The notes under the pieces: model-generated | The model's database searches: none | Seen by the model: the letters and a program-made list of their open reading frames with translations, nothing else | What the model was told of the DNA's origin: nothing | Made by a program: the position numbers and the translations under genes | Shown here: piece by piece, positions 7,966 through 17,281 of the stretch | Numbering within the stretch: the stretch's first letter is position 1 | How the letters are laid out: each line of letters opens with the position of its first letter | Assembly: GCF_016801985.1 (NCBI RefSeq) | Contig: NZ_JAEVLS010000006.1 | Location: 434,001 to 498,000 of the forward strand | DNA: 64,000 bases | DNA from: Steroidobacter gossypii | GTDB lineage: Bacteria; Pseudomonadota; Gammaproteobacteria; Steroidobacterales; Steroidobacteraceae | Direction: 5' to 3'

Positions 7966-10005
7966 ATGAAGGTGAAGATGCTTGCAGCCGTCATGCTGAC
8001 GGCGCTGCTCAGCGGCTGTGGCGGTAGCGACAACAACCCGCGGGCGACGAATGCGGGTGGCAATTCGCAACCCGAAACTCCCATCGGCGATCCGGGCGCT
8101 GGAAAAGGCGACGACACCGGAGCCCCTGGCGACGAGCCCGAGGCGCCGGGCGGCGAGCCGGGCACGCCGCAGACACCAGAGCGCAGCGCGCTGAAGATCG
8201 GCATCCTGCCGGACACTCAGGGCGGCGGCGAAAACGTGTCGATTCATCCGATGGAGGCCGTGCTCGCGAAGTTCGAATCGCTGGGCGTGGACATCGTGAT
8301 CCCGGTCGGGGATCTGACCGACAATGGTTCGACGCGCGAGTTGCAGCAGTGGACCGGCATTGCCAGCAAGTATCGAGACCGCGGCATGGAATTCCTGCCG
8401 CTCATGGGTAATCACGAAGACAGCTACGCCTACATGGTGGAGTGGATCGAGAGCATGAAGGAGTACATCCCCCAGGATGCGGTCCACATGACGGGCGCGC
8501 AGTATCTCGATTACTTTGTGGTGCGCGACAACGTGCTCATCATCGTTTTGAAATACTACCATCTGCCTGTCGCGTTCCAGTGGATCAAGCAAGTGGTCGA
8601 GCAACATCGCGACGATGTCGAGCACATCGTGATCGCCAGCCACGACGGGCTGGTGGGCGCCAAGTATGGCGAGACGCGCGAGATGATCGTGGAGGGTGTC
8701 AAGGGCGACGATCGGTTGTTCCATCAGTGGGACGATATCCGCGCCTTCTTCTCGAAGCACGATGTGCTGTGGGTGCAAGGTCATGAGCACATGTATCAGC
8801 GCTCGGTGATCAAGGCGCCGCTGGGCATCGACGCAAGCTCGTGGCGCGTCTCCGATCGCAACTACCGCTTGCCGCAGTACACGCAGATCGTCTCGGGCAA
8901 TGCCTCGTACAAGGGATATGAGTTTCGCTACGGCGAGCGCGAGCTGGTGCAGAGTGTGATCCAGCAGAAGATGGCCACGCTGTCGAACGGCTCCGTCGCT
9001 TTCGACGCCAACGCCACGGTGCTCAGCTTCGAGGGTCCGCGTGTGGACATGGAAGCTTATTTTGTCGAGCACACCATCCAGAACAACGAGCAGGGTGCGA
9101 AGGAGCTGGAAAATCCGCAGTGGCGCTTGTTCGATAAGTTCTCGCGCACGACCGATCGTTGCGAACGCATCGTGTACGCCAACTCGATTCCGGCCAGCAC
9201 GCGTCCGGTGATGGTGCTCGATCCGCAATACTGGACCAATAACTGCATCGCCAAGGACGGTTCGCAGGCGCGGCTCGTCGCCGGCGTCAACAACACCTTC
9301 AACCGCGTGGAGAGCACCACGCGTACGCTGGGCTGGACGCCCGGCTTCAGTCGCGCCGAGAGCCAGGCCGACTTGATGCGTCTTGCCTACCAGTTCCTGT
9401 TCCAATATCACGAATCGTGGACCCCGAACCTCAACGGTCGCGACCGTCTGCGCCCGAGCGCCGACGAGTTCGAGGTGCAGGTGCCGGAGACCACCATCGA
9501 TATGAAGGAGCACGTCACCCTGAGCTGGCTCGAGGCCGCCGCTGACACCGCTTCGGATATTCTTATCGTCAGCGGCACGCAGCAGCAGACGGGCACGTTC
9601 AGCAGCGCCTATGGCGCGGCCAAGGACATCGAAGTGGATGCGGGCCTGCCGGGCAGCCAACCTGACGGCAGCGCCAAGACACCGGTGCAGCTGCCGCCAC
9701 GCGCCACCAAGAAGTGGGATATCTCCGACGCAGTTTCCGATCCTTATGTTCTGCAGTTCACCGCCAACGCGGGGTTGCAGCCCAGCGATCACACGCTGGC
9801 GCGTCATGTAGATGGCAAGTGGCAGCCGCTGGTGACCGAAGGCTGCATGCTCGATATGCCGTTCGGCGAGGGCATGTTACAGACTGCGCCGGCCCGGCCC
9901 GCGGGCTGCGAAGGCCAGCCGCTGGTCGGCTATGACAAGAGCTTCGGCAACCGCTGGTGGGCCGTGCTCGACAGCGACGTGGAAGTGGCGCTGATCCGCA
10001 AGTGA
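7966..10005 (+). CDS. lipoprotein metallophosphoesterase
   Basis: A 679-residue calcineurin-like phosphoesterase anchored as a lipoprotein. The signal peptide ends in the lipobox LLSGC with Cys18, followed by a Gly/Pro/Asp/Glu-rich linker to about residue 70. Two-metal site motifs are present in order: D83 (LPDTQGG), D116 (VGDLTDNG), N149-H150 (MGNHED), H226 (SHDG) and H273/H275 (GHEHMY). The C-terminal 350 residues are of uncertain fold and may bind carbohydrate or shape the active site. It is probably a periplasmic or outer-membrane phosphodiesterase or phosphatase; the substrate is unknown. It stands alone between two hairpins and faces the convergent aminotransferase gene. Confidence 0.85.
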   Translation: MKVKMLAAVMLTALLSGCGGSDNNPRATNAGGNSQPETPIGDPGAGKGDDTGAPGDEPEAPGGEPGTPQTPERSALKIGILPDTQGGGENVSIHPMEAVLAKFESLGVDIVIPVGDLTDNGSTRELQQWTGIASKYRDRGMEFLPLMGNHEDSYAYMVEWIESMKEYIPQDAVHMTGAQYLDYFVVRDNVLIIVLKYYHLPVAFQWIKQVVEQHRDDVEHIVIASHDGLVGAKYGETREMIVEGVKGDDRLFHQWDDIRAFFSKHDVLWVQGHEHMYQRSVIKAPLGIDASSWRVSDRNYRLPQYTQIVSGNASYKGYEFRYGERELVQSVIQQKMATLSNGSVAFDANATVLSFEGPRVDMEAYFVEHTIQNNEQGAKELENPQWRLFDKFSRTTDRCERIVYANSIPASTRPVMVLDPQYWTNNCIAKDGSQARLVAGVNNTFNRVESTTRTLGWTPGFSRAESQADLMRLAYQFLFQYHESWTPNLNGRDRLRPSADEFEVQVPETTIDMKEHVTLSWLEAAADTASDILIVSGTQQQTGTFSSAYGAAKDIEVDAGLPGSQPDGSAKTPVQLPPRATKKWDISDAVSDPYVLQFTANAGLQPSDHTLARHVDGKWQPLVTEGCMLDMPFGEGMLQTAPARPAGCEGQPLVGYDKSFGNRWWAVLDSDVEVALIRK

Positions 10006-10017
10006 GGTCGCATTCGT

Positions 10018-10044
10018 CCGGGCCGGCGCGCGCCGCCGGCCCGG
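10018..10044. terminator. bidirectional hairpin terminator
   Basis: A perfect 11-base-pair GC-only stem (10018-10028 with 10034-10044) and a 5-base loop lie between the 3' ends of the convergent phosphoesterase and class V aminotransferase genes, 12 and 13 bases from their stops. It has no T-run, but its place and strength fit a shared terminator. Confidence 0.65.
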
Positions 10045-10057
10045 CGGATGCTCGAAT

Positions 10058-11299
10058 TCAACTCGCCCGCTTTGGCAACACGTCGAGCAGGCGGTCGATG
10101 TCGTTCATATCGTTGAACACAGCGACCGACACTCGGAAGCGGTGCTGCGACAGAGTGATGCGGACGTTCGCTGCCTTGAGCGGCTCTGCGAGTTTCGCCC
10201 GGGCGTCTTTCAGGGCGAAAGCGACCATGGAGGTTTTGGATTCGAGCGGCGTCAAAGGCTGGTAGCCGCGGGCGCGAAGCTCTTTCTGCAGAGTGTCGAT
10301 CATGGGCTGACGCCAGGTCTGAATCTGCGCGACGCCGACTTTCTCGAGCCAGCTGAGCGAATGGTTCAGGTGCACGACGCCAGTCCACGACGTGGTGCCC
10401 ATGGCGAAGCGGCCCGCCGTGTTGGGCGACGAGGTGTAGCTCGCGACGCCTGCGCCTGGTTCGTCGAAAGGAAACACATGAGTGCGGAAGCTCGCGAGCT
10501 GGTGATAACCCCACCAGGGGCGACGGATCTTGTCCTGTACTTCACGCCGCACATAAAGAAAGCCCAGCCCGAAGTCGCCCATCAGCCACTTGTATGAAGA
10601 GCACGCCGCGAAATCCACGCCGCTGGCGCGCAAATCCGTGGGCACAGTGCCCGCCGCATGCACAACGTCTGCGTATACGTACGCGCCATGCGCATGCGCG
10701 ATATCACATACACGTTTCAGATCGTGCTGAAAGCCGTTGATGGTCGACACCAGGCTGATGGACACCAGCCGAGTGCGGGAATTCACCGCTTTCTCCAGCT
10801 CGGCCATGTCGATGCGCCCCTCGGACGTCATCGGCAACGTCACCACGTCCATGCCCGCCTTGCCGAGCTCACCATAGGTGTAGAACGAGCCGAAGAAATG
10901 CAGCACGTCGGTGACGATGCGGGCGCCTGCTTGCGGAAATCCCAACGCCTGCAGCACCAGGTTCTCGCCCATCGTCGTCGATTGAACGAAGCACAGCTCG
11001 TCCGGCTGCGCGCCGATCAAGCGGCCGAAGCTCTCTATCACGGCTTTTTCCATCGCGCCGATGCTGTAACCGGGCAGCGAGCCATCCTGCGTTTTATAAC
11101 GCAGATATTCTTCCAGCGCGGCCTTCGCGCCGAGGCTCATCGGATGCGTCGAGCCGGCGTCGAGATAAGTCATCGGCATGCGTGCAAAGGCCGCTTTCGC
11201 CGGCAGCGCTGCAGGCGCGACTTTTTCAGCGGCTGCGACCTTGGAGATCGCAGGCAGGGCCGCCGCCCCGGCCAGCACGGCTCGTCGAGTGAGGTTCAT
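10058..11299 (-). CDS. Tat-exported class V aminotransferase (isopenicillin epimerase-like)
   Basis: A 413-residue PLP enzyme of aminotransferase class V. The Schiff-base lysine is K237 in CSSYKW, and the PLP-pyridine aspartate is D211 in YADVVHAAG. The N-terminus, MNLTRRAVLAGAAALPAISK, is a Tat signal with twin Arg followed by a hydrophobic core, so the folded holoenzyme should be exported to the periplasm. I start it at 11299, where ATGA overlaps the stop of the upstream Lrp-type gene by four bases; a longer frame upstream only runs through that gene in another frame. The closest general relatives are isopenicillin-N epimerase-like and cysteine desulfurase-like proteins. The reaction is unknown; an epimerase, lyase or transaminase acting on an exported amino acid is possible. 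Confidence 0.85.
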   Translation of the reverse strand: MNLTRRAVLAGAAALPAISKVAAAEKVAPAALPAKAAFARMPMTYLDAGSTHPMSLGAKAALEEYLRYKTQDGSLPGYSIGAMEKAVIESFGRLIGAQPDELCFVQSTTMGENLVLQALGFPQAGARIVTDVLHFFGSFYTYGELGKAGMDVVTLPMTSEGRIDMAELEKAVNSRTRLVSISLVSTINGFQHDLKRVCDIAHAHGAYVYADVVHAAGTVPTDLRASGVDFAACSSYKWLMGDFGLGFLYVRREVQDKIRRPWWGYHQLASFRTHVFPFDEPGAGVASYTSSPNTAGRFAMGTTSWTGVVHLNHSLSWLEKVGVAQIQTWRQPMIDTLQKELRARGYQPLTPLESKTSMVAFALKDARAKLAEPLKAANVRITLSQHRFRVSVAVFNDMNDIDRLLDVLPKRAS

Positions 11300-11778
11300 C
11301 GGAGTTTGCGCGCTTTGAGCGGGATGGCCGTGGTGCTCTTGGTTTCCGCCAGCGTGACGATGGAGCGCACGTCCTGCACGCCCGGCAGTTTGAGCAACGT
11401 GGAGAAGATGAATTCCTGATACCAGGTCACATCCGGCGCGATGATCTTGAGCATCACGTCCATCTCGCCGAACACCGTGTAGCACTCGAGGATCTCGGGG
11501 ATGTTCTGGATGGCGCGCACGAAGTCGGCGCGCTCCGATTCGCTGAGCCGCGCCATTTTCATCTGCGCGAACATCTGCATGTGGTAGCCGAGCTTGAGGC
11601 GGTCGACGATCACCACTTGCGACTTGATGTAGCCTTCTTCACGCATGCGCTGGATGCGCCGCCAGCAGGGCGATTGCGACAGGCCGACCCGCTCGGCGAG
11701 CTCGGCCGTGGACAGCGATGCGTCCTGCTGCATCAGGCTCAGGATCTTCAAATCGATTGTGTCGAGTTCGGAGGGCAT
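11296..11778 (-). CDS. Lrp/AsnC family transcriptional regulator
   Basis: A 160-residue regulator with an N-terminal helix-turn-helix (LDTIDLKILSLMQQDASLST, then LAERVGLSQSPCWRRIQRM) and a C-terminal RAM domain (VYTFG-like CYTVFGEMDVMLKI) that senses amino acids and drives octamer formation. The stop overlaps the start of the Tat-exported aminotransferase as ATGA, so the two are translationally coupled. It probably responds to an amino acid substrate of that enzyme or of the neighbouring peptidases; this is inference from position. It is divergent from the S10 peptidase gene. Confidence 0.9.
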   Translation of the reverse strand: MPSELDTIDLKILSLMQQDASLSTAELAERVGLSQSPCWRRIQRMREEGYIKSQVVIVDRLKLGYHMQMFAQMKMARLSESERADFVRAIQNIPEILECYTVFGEMDVMLKIIAPDVTWYQEFIFSTLLKLPGVQDVRSIVTLAETKSTTAIPLKARKLR

Positions 11779-11916
11779 AGCTTATGTTCCGATCAGGCTG
11801 GCTGGAGTATAACGCATGCTTCAATTGAAGGTGGATGCGCTTTGAACGAAAAGAAATACCCGAGGACGCCGCATAGGATTCGCGCCGATGACATTCACAG
11901 GGAATCCCGCGCGGTC

Positions 11917-13326
11917 ATGAAGCGAATCGTCCTGATCCTGGCCATGTTCCTGGGCGCCGGCGCGGTCGGCGCCTCCGATGCCGACCGTGAACGTGTGACG
12001 TCAGTCACAAAGCACGTCGGCACTTTCAACAAGCAGCGCGTGAAGTATTCGGCGACAGTGGCCGAGACCATTCTCGACGGCCCGGACGGCAAGCCGGCTG
12101 CCTCGATGATCAATACGAGCTACGTGCGCGAGGACGTGAAGGATCGCGCCAGCCGCCCGGTGATGTTCGTGTTCAACGGCGGCCCCGGCGCCTCATCGTC
12201 GCCGCTGCATATGAATGCCTTCGGTCCGCGACGCATCGGCGGTGAACCGAATGCGCGCAAGCTCATCGACAATCTGTACAGCCCGCTCGATACCGTCGAT
12301 CTGGTGTTCGTCGATCCTGTCGGCACCGGCTTCTCGCGGCCCCTGCCCGACGTGGACGGTCAGCCGTTCTGGAGCATCGAAGGGGATGCGGCTTCGGTCG
12401 TGACCTTCATCAAACATTGGCGCAAACAGAACCGACGCGAGAGCTCGCCGCTATTCATTTGTGGCGAGAGCTACGGCACGACGCGTGCTGCTCAAATCGT
12501 GAGCTCCGCGCCTGAGCTCGGATTGCGCGGAGTGTTGCTGCTTTCCATGACGGGCGGCCCGGACGGCCCCGATATGCCCTACATGATTACCTTGCCGACT
12601 TTCGCGGTGACCGCGGCATTTCACGGCAAGACCGAGGCCGCGGGCCGTTCGCCAGCGCAGATCTTCGCTGACACAGTTCAGTTCGCACGCACCGACTACA
12701 TCTCGGCGTTGATCCAGGGTGATTCGCTGCCTGCAGCCGACAAGTCACGCATGGCGCAGGAACTGTCCCGACGCATCGGGCTGCCGGCCGACTTCATCGC
12801 GGCCAACAATCTGCGCATCGGCAAGCAGGAGTTCATGTTGAATCTGCTCAAGGATCGCGGGTTGCGAACAGGTCAGCTCGATGCCCGCATGACCGGCAAG
12901 CTGGCAGAGTACGCAAATAAAAAACCGCCGCGAGACGATCCTTCCATGTTCATTGGCGGCTCGACCGCGCCGCTGGTGCACGACTACTTCACGCGCGAGC
13001 TGAAATTCCCGGCCACCGATAACTATCGGACGCTGAATCTGGAAGTGAATTCGAAGTGGCAGTTCAAGGGCGAGGCTTTCGGCAACCCCGCCGGTCTGGT
13101 GGGCAAAGCCATGCAGGAGCGCCCGGAGTTGCGCGCCTTCTGGGGTGCGGGGTACTACGACATCACCACGCCGCTATACGCCGGACGTTACATCCTGGAT
13201 CACGCCGGCATTCCGCCGGAGCGGCTGGTGGTCGCGGAATTCGCGACCGGCCATACCGTCTTCGATGGCGACGAGAACCTGGAGCGATTCACTCAGGCAG
13301 TGCGCGCGTTCATCGTGAGCCGATGA
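11917..13326 (+). CDS. S10 family serine carboxypeptidase, secreted
   Basis: A 469-residue alpha/beta-hydrolase peptidase of family S10. The chosen start, ATG at 11917, gives a clean signal peptide (MKRIVLILAMFLGAGAVGAS). Oxyanion motif FNGGPGASS, catalytic S185 in CGESYG, D415 in YYDITT and H446 in TGHTVFDG complete the triad. S10 enzymes remove C-terminal residues from peptides, usually at acidic pH, and bacterial forms are periplasmic or secreted. A longer frame from 11581 only extends through the divergent Lrp gene and is rejected. Its 3' end overlaps that of a paralogous S10 gene on the other strand by 17 bases. Confidence 0.9.
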   Translation: MKRIVLILAMFLGAGAVGASDADRERVTSVTKHVGTFNKQRVKYSATVAETILDGPDGKPAASMINTSYVREDVKDRASRPVMFVFNGGPGASSSPLHMNAFGPRRIGGEPNARKLIDNLYSPLDTVDLVFVDPVGTGFSRPLPDVDGQPFWSIEGDAASVVTFIKHWRKQNRRESSPLFICGESYGTTRAAQIVSSAPELGLRGVLLLSMTGGPDGPDMPYMITLPTFAVTAAFHGKTEAAGRSPAQIFADTVQFARTDYISALIQGDSLPAADKSRMAQELSRRIGLPADFIAANNLRIGKQEFMLNLLKDRGLRTGQLDARMTGKLAEYANKKPPRDDPSMFIGGSTAPLVHDYFTRELKFPATDNYRTLNLEVNSKWQFKGEAFGNPAGLVGKAMQERPELRAFWGAGYYDITTPLYAGRYILDHAGIPPERLVVAEFATGHTVFDGDENLERFTQAVRAFIVSR

Positions 13327-14827
13327 ACTTGCGCACATCGTCGGTGAGCGCCTTGAGGGCGGCCTCGTCGGTGTAAGCCATGTGGCCGCCTTCGTAAGTA
13401 CGCAGCAGCACGCGATCGGCAGGGAAGTTGCTACGCGTGACCAGGTATCGCACCGGACCGAACGTGGTGGTCGTGTCATACAGGCCGGTGCCGATGAACA
13501 AACGAAACTCCGGCTGCGCACTCATCACGCGTGAGATGGCGGACGGAAAATCATAGTCGGCGAACGGCGAGGTCGGGCCACCGTAGTCCCATGCATTCGG
13601 GGTACGAATGGCCTCATCGGCGGGACGATACTCGTCGCTCAGGCTCACCTTCAGATTGTTCTTCAGATGATCGATGACGGCGGCGACGAAGGCAGGCTGC
13701 ACTTTCATCGACGGATCGCCCGCGCGCTTGCCTGGCTCAGGCGCTGGCGCTGTGTAGCGGGCATCGTACATGCCGACGATCTGCCCCTTGTCCTTCAGCA
13801 ACTCGGCGCGAAACTTCTCTTTGGAGATCGTCAGATCGTTGGCGAGGTAGTACTCGGCGCCGATGCCCGTCAAAGACGCCAGACGCGCGGCGATCTGCTC
13901 ACGCCGCGGCTGTGACAATTGATTGCCCTGAGCGAGGGCAGCCAGATAGTCCGTCATCGCGAAGCCGTAGGACTCATCGATCAAGGCTTGCTGCGAGCGA
14001 CCTGCGACATCGATGCGGCCGTGATAGGCGGCGATGCTGGTCAACGCCGGCAGATTCACGGCATAGCCCACAATGTTGCCGGCGCGCTGCACGGTTTCGA
14101 CGATGTTCACGGCCTGGCCGAACAGGATCACACCCGCGAGCGGATGTTTCTTCGACAGCTGTTCGGCCACCAGCACTGCGCGAATGGTGCCGTAGCTCTC
14201 ACCCAAAACATATTTCGGCGAACGCTCGCGGCCGTTGGCTTCGCTCCAGCGGGCGATGAATTGAGCCACCGCTTTGGCGTCGCCCGCAGCAGAGCGGAAT
14301 GGCTTGGGATCTACGCCAGTCAACAGGCGCGAGTAACCGGTCTCGGGCGGATCGATGAACACGACATCGGCGACATCCAGCACTGTGTAGCTGTTGTCGA
14401 TGAGCTCGAACGGCGGTGTCACGTCGGCGGCGATGTCGTGCGGCAACTTGACGCGTTTCGGCCCGAAGGCGCCCACATGCAACCACATCGAGGCCGCGCC
14501 CGGGCCGCCATTGAACAGAAACAACACCGGGCGCTGTGGAATCTGCTGCGCTTCAACGTCTTTACGAACATACGACGTGGCGAACAGGCTCGCCGTCGGG
14601 GTGCCGGCCTCATCTTGCAGAATGATTTCGCCCACCGTGGCGGTGTAACGCAGCTTGACGCCGTTGAACGTGCCGCGGTGCTCGGTGGCGAAGGCCCGCA
14701 GCGGCGCCGCTGTCTGCACGGGCGTTTCGGGCTGAGCCCGAAGCGCGGGACCGTGTAAAGCGGCGAGGGCGAGGATGCCGGAGGCAGTGGCGTGCAGGAG
14801 TCGGGTTTTCAACACTTCAGTTTTCAT
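13310..14827 (-). CDS. S10 family serine carboxypeptidase, secreted (second copy)
   Basis: A 505-residue S10 peptidase, a diverged paralogue of the gene it faces. The signal peptide spans about residues 1-31 (hydrophobic ATASGILALAALHGPALRA). Motifs are FNGGPGAAS, catalytic S211 in LGESYG, D451 in GLYDTT and H482 in EGGHMAYT. Compared with its partner it carries a longer N-terminus and an insertion around residues 355-375 rich in Pro and Ala. The two are arranged tail to tail with a 17-base overlap, suggesting an old inverted duplication. Its role is presumably breakdown of external peptides. Confidence 0.9.
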   Translation of the reverse strand: MKTEVLKTRLLHATASGILALAALHGPALRAQPETPVQTAAPLRAFATEHRGTFNGVKLRYTATVGEIILQDEAGTPTASLFATSYVRKDVEAQQIPQRPVLFLFNGGPGAASMWLHVGAFGPKRVKLPHDIAADVTPPFELIDNSYTVLDVADVVFIDPPETGYSRLLTGVDPKPFRSAAGDAKAVAQFIARWSEANGRERSPKYVLGESYGTIRAVLVAEQLSKKHPLAGVILFGQAVNIVETVQRAGNIVGYAVNLPALTSIAAYHGRIDVAGRSQQALIDESYGFAMTDYLAALAQGNQLSQPRREQIAARLASLTGIGAEYYLANDLTISKEKFRAELLKDKGQIVGMYDARYTAPAPEPGKRAGDPSMKVQPAFVAAVIDHLKNNLKVSLSDEYRPADEAIRTPNAWDYGGPTSPFADYDFPSAISRVMSAQPEFRLFIGTGLYDTTTTFGPVRYLVTRSNFPADRVLLRTYEGGHMAYTDEAALKALTDDVRKFIGSR

Positions 14828-14930
14828 AAGGCGGCCAGGGTACGGACGGCGTCGAGAAATTTCTTGCCCTTGTAGGGCGTGAACCGGCGCATGCCAAGCA
14901 TAGTGGGCAACTCGTCATCCGGTCGCGTGC

Positions 14931-16256
14931 ATGAACAATCCCTGGCAGGGTGCCCCGGTGGGGAAAAAGGAAAAGAAATGTCCCGGGGCCGCACCCACAA
15001 TGAATGAAGACCCGCCTGGGAGATCTGTCTTGCAAGAGGAAACGGTGCGGCCATCGGCCCCGCCATCGACCGAGCCGGCGCGCCCCAAGTCGGGACGGCT
15101 GGCGACAACACGAGCCCCGGCGCACGATGTGTTCGCGAATCCGGATTATGTCGGCTGGTATCGCGAGTTGTCGGCTCTGCTGTCGGCGGGCGAGAAGGGC
15201 CGGCTGCTGTTCGACAGCACCATCCTCGAACCGACCGCGCAATTGTATTCACGTGCCCGCCAGGCCTTCGACGCCGGTCAGCCCTCGCCATTTCGCAGCA
15301 CCTTCGGTTGGGGCAGCCCGCTGCTGATTGGCGCGATCGCCAAGCGTTACGGGGTCGACGAGCGCAGCATCCTTACCACCACCGGCTGCACGGGCGCGAT
15401 CTGGCACGTATATACGGCATTTCTCAAACCCGGCGCGCACGTCATCATCGAACGGCCGTATTTCGAGCTGTTGCCACGCTTCGCCAACAGTCGTGGTGCG
15501 AGCGTGAGTTTCCTGCCGCGGCTCGAGCCCGACTTTCGCGTCGATCCGGAGCGACTGGAAGCGCTGATCCAGTCCAACACCGAACTGATCGTGCTGACCA
15601 ACGCCCACAACCCGAGTGGCGCCTATCTGGACGACGCTGCGCTTCGTGACATCGCGCGCGTTGCCAACAAGCACGGCGTGGCGGTGCTGGTCGACGAGGT
15701 GTACGGCGACTTCGTACCGAACAACGTACGCAGCGGTCCGGCGGCTCGCATCGATCCATGTTTCATCAGTGTCAGCAGCCTCACCAAAGTTTATGGGCTG
15801 CACGGCTTGAAATGCGGCTGGGTGATCGCCTCGGACAGCGTGCTGCAACGGTTGCGGCCGGTGTATGCGGAATTCGAAACGGGTTCTTCGAAAATCACTC
15901 ACGGCATCGCGGCGCTGATCCTGGAGGACATTGCCGAGTTCGGAGCGCACTGGCGCTCGGTGCTGGCCCGCAATCGTCCGCTGCTGGTGGAGACGGTGCG
16001 TCAGCTGCAGGAAGAAGGCTTGATCGCGGGCGCCGTGCCCGAGTACGGTTGCATGTACTTCCCTCGGCTGGTCAAGGTCCGCGACACGCGTCGTTTTGCT
16101 TCCTGGATGTGGGAGCGCTCGCGGCTGGGCTTGGCGCCCGGAGATTTCTTCGGTGCGCCCGGTCACATTCGGCTCGGATTCGGTCAATCTCATCAGGAGC
16201 TCGCCGCGGGTCTGGCATTGCTCGCCGATGGATTGCGTCACTATAGAGAAGTATAA
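14931..16256 (+). CDS. class I/II aminotransferase
   Basis: A fold-type I PLP aminotransferase, 441 residues if begun at 14931 or 418 if begun at the ATG at 15000. The first 60 residues are low-complexity and not part of the fold, so the start is uncertain. The Schiff-base lysine is K286 (numbered from 14931) in SSLTKVYGLHG; other marks are the NAHNPSG loop, VDEVYGDF with the PLP aspartate, and the C-terminal GHIRLGFG arginine that binds the substrate carboxylate. It is of the AspC/MalY-like group. The ornithine cyclodeaminase-like gene starts 29 bases downstream, so the pair probably works on one amino acid or its keto acid. Confidence 0.85.
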   Translation: MNNPWQGAPVGKKEKKCPGAAPTMNEDPPGRSVLQEETVRPSAPPSTEPARPKSGRLATTRAPAHDVFANPDYVGWYRELSALLSAGEKGRLLFDSTILEPTAQLYSRARQAFDAGQPSPFRSTFGWGSPLLIGAIAKRYGVDERSILTTTGCTGAIWHVYTAFLKPGAHVIIERPYFELLPRFANSRGASVSFLPRLEPDFRVDPERLEALIQSNTELIVLTNAHNPSGAYLDDAALRDIARVANKHGVAVLVDEVYGDFVPNNVRSGPAARIDPCFISVSSLTKVYGLHGLKCGWVIASDSVLQRLRPVYAEFETGSSKITHGIAALILEDIAEFGAHWRSVLARNRPLLVETVRQLQEEGLIAGAVPEYGCMYFPRLVKVRDTRRFASWMWERSRLGLAPGDFFGAPGHIRLGFGQSHQELAAGLALLADGLRHYREV

Positions 16257-16285
16257 GGACATCCTGAATCGTTGAGCCTCTTGTC

Positions 16286-17281
16286 GTGAGTCATACCACC
16301 TCGACCGAGCTGCTGGTCATCAGCGGCGCCGATGTGCGCCGGCTGTTGCCGATGCGTGATTGCATTCCCGTCGTCGAGAGCGCGATGCGCGAAGTCTCAC
16401 GAGGCGGTGCTCAACTGCCGCTGCGCATCGGCTGCATTCCTCCTGGCACTCAGAACATCATGGCGGTGATGCCCGGCTATCTGGACGAGCCGGCCAGCAT
16501 GGGAGCGAAGGTCATCGCTGTGTATCCGTCGAATGCACAGCGCGGACTGTCGTCGCACATGGGCGTGGTGGTTCTGTTCGAGCCGCGCGAGGGTGTACCG
16601 CTGGCCGTCATCGACGCGGCTGCAATCACCGGCCTGCGTACTGCAGCTGCCACTGCGGTGGCTACCAAAGCGCTGGCTCCGGAACGCTCGGGCGATTTAA
16701 CCATCATTGGCACTGGCGAGCAGGCGGCTGCGCATTTGCTCTCGATCAGCCTGGTTCGCAACTTGCGCTCGATTCGCCTCTGGGGTCGCTCAGCAGATAA
16801 AGCGCGAGCGTTCGCTGAACGTGAGGCGCTTCCTGGCCAGCCACGCATCGAAGTGTGCGAATCGATCCGCGACGCGGTGGCCGATGCCGATATCGTCTGT
16901 ACAACAACGGGCGCGCGCGAGCCCATCGTCGAGGGCGCCTGGATCGCACCAGGCGCGCACGTCAATCTGGTCGGCGCAAGTTCCGCCGCCGCTCGTGAAG
17001 TCGACAACGCGCTGGTCCTTCGCAGCAGCTTCTTTGTCGATTACCGCGGCTCGGCGCTGGCTCAAGCTGGCGAGCTGTTGGGTGCGATGGGCGCAAACGC
17101 CGCCGGGCACATCCGAGGCGAGATCGGTGAAGTGCTCAACGGCAGCGTGCCGGGGCGCACCGCTGAAGACGAAATCACCGTTTATAAATCGCTAGGCATC
17201 GCGGCTCAGGATCTGGCCGCGGCCCACGCCATTTATCAGCGCGCTCGACAATCCGGAGCGGGAGTGCGGGCCGCACTGTGA
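16286..17281 (+). CDS. ornithine cyclodeaminase / mu-crystallin family protein
   Basis: A 331-residue NAD(P)-binding protein of the ornithine cyclodeaminase and mu-crystallin family, starting at GTG 16286. The Rossmann motif is IIGTGEQAAAH; the family's substrate-binding segment (MGAKVIAVYPSN) and the ITGLRTAA segment are present. Members deaminate ornithine or alanine, reduce cyclic ketimines, or make opine-like amino acids, so the substrate cannot be assigned. It follows the aminotransferase gene on the same strand. The 3' end overlaps the convergent bioD by 46 bases. Confidence 0.85.
   Translation: MSHTTSTELLVISGADVRRLLPMRDCIPVVESAMREVSRGGAQLPLRIGCIPPGTQNIMAVMPGYLDEPASMGAKVIAVYPSNAQRGLSSHMGVVVLFEPREGVPLAVIDAAAITGLRTAAATAVATKALAPERSGDLTIIGTGEQAAAHLLSISLVRNLRSIRLWGRSADKARAFAEREALPGQPRIEVCESIRDAVADADIVCTTTGAREPIVEGAWIAPGAHVNLVGASSAAAREVDNALVLRSSFFVDYRGSALAQAGELLGAMGANAAGHIRGEIGEVLNGSVPGRTAEDEITVYKSLGIAAQDLAAAHAIYQRARQSGAGVRAAL

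Noticed and set aside
11300-11485. Longer N-terminus for the exported aminotransferase
   Set aside because: The extra residues are only the Lrp gene read in another frame; the Tat signal begins at 11299.
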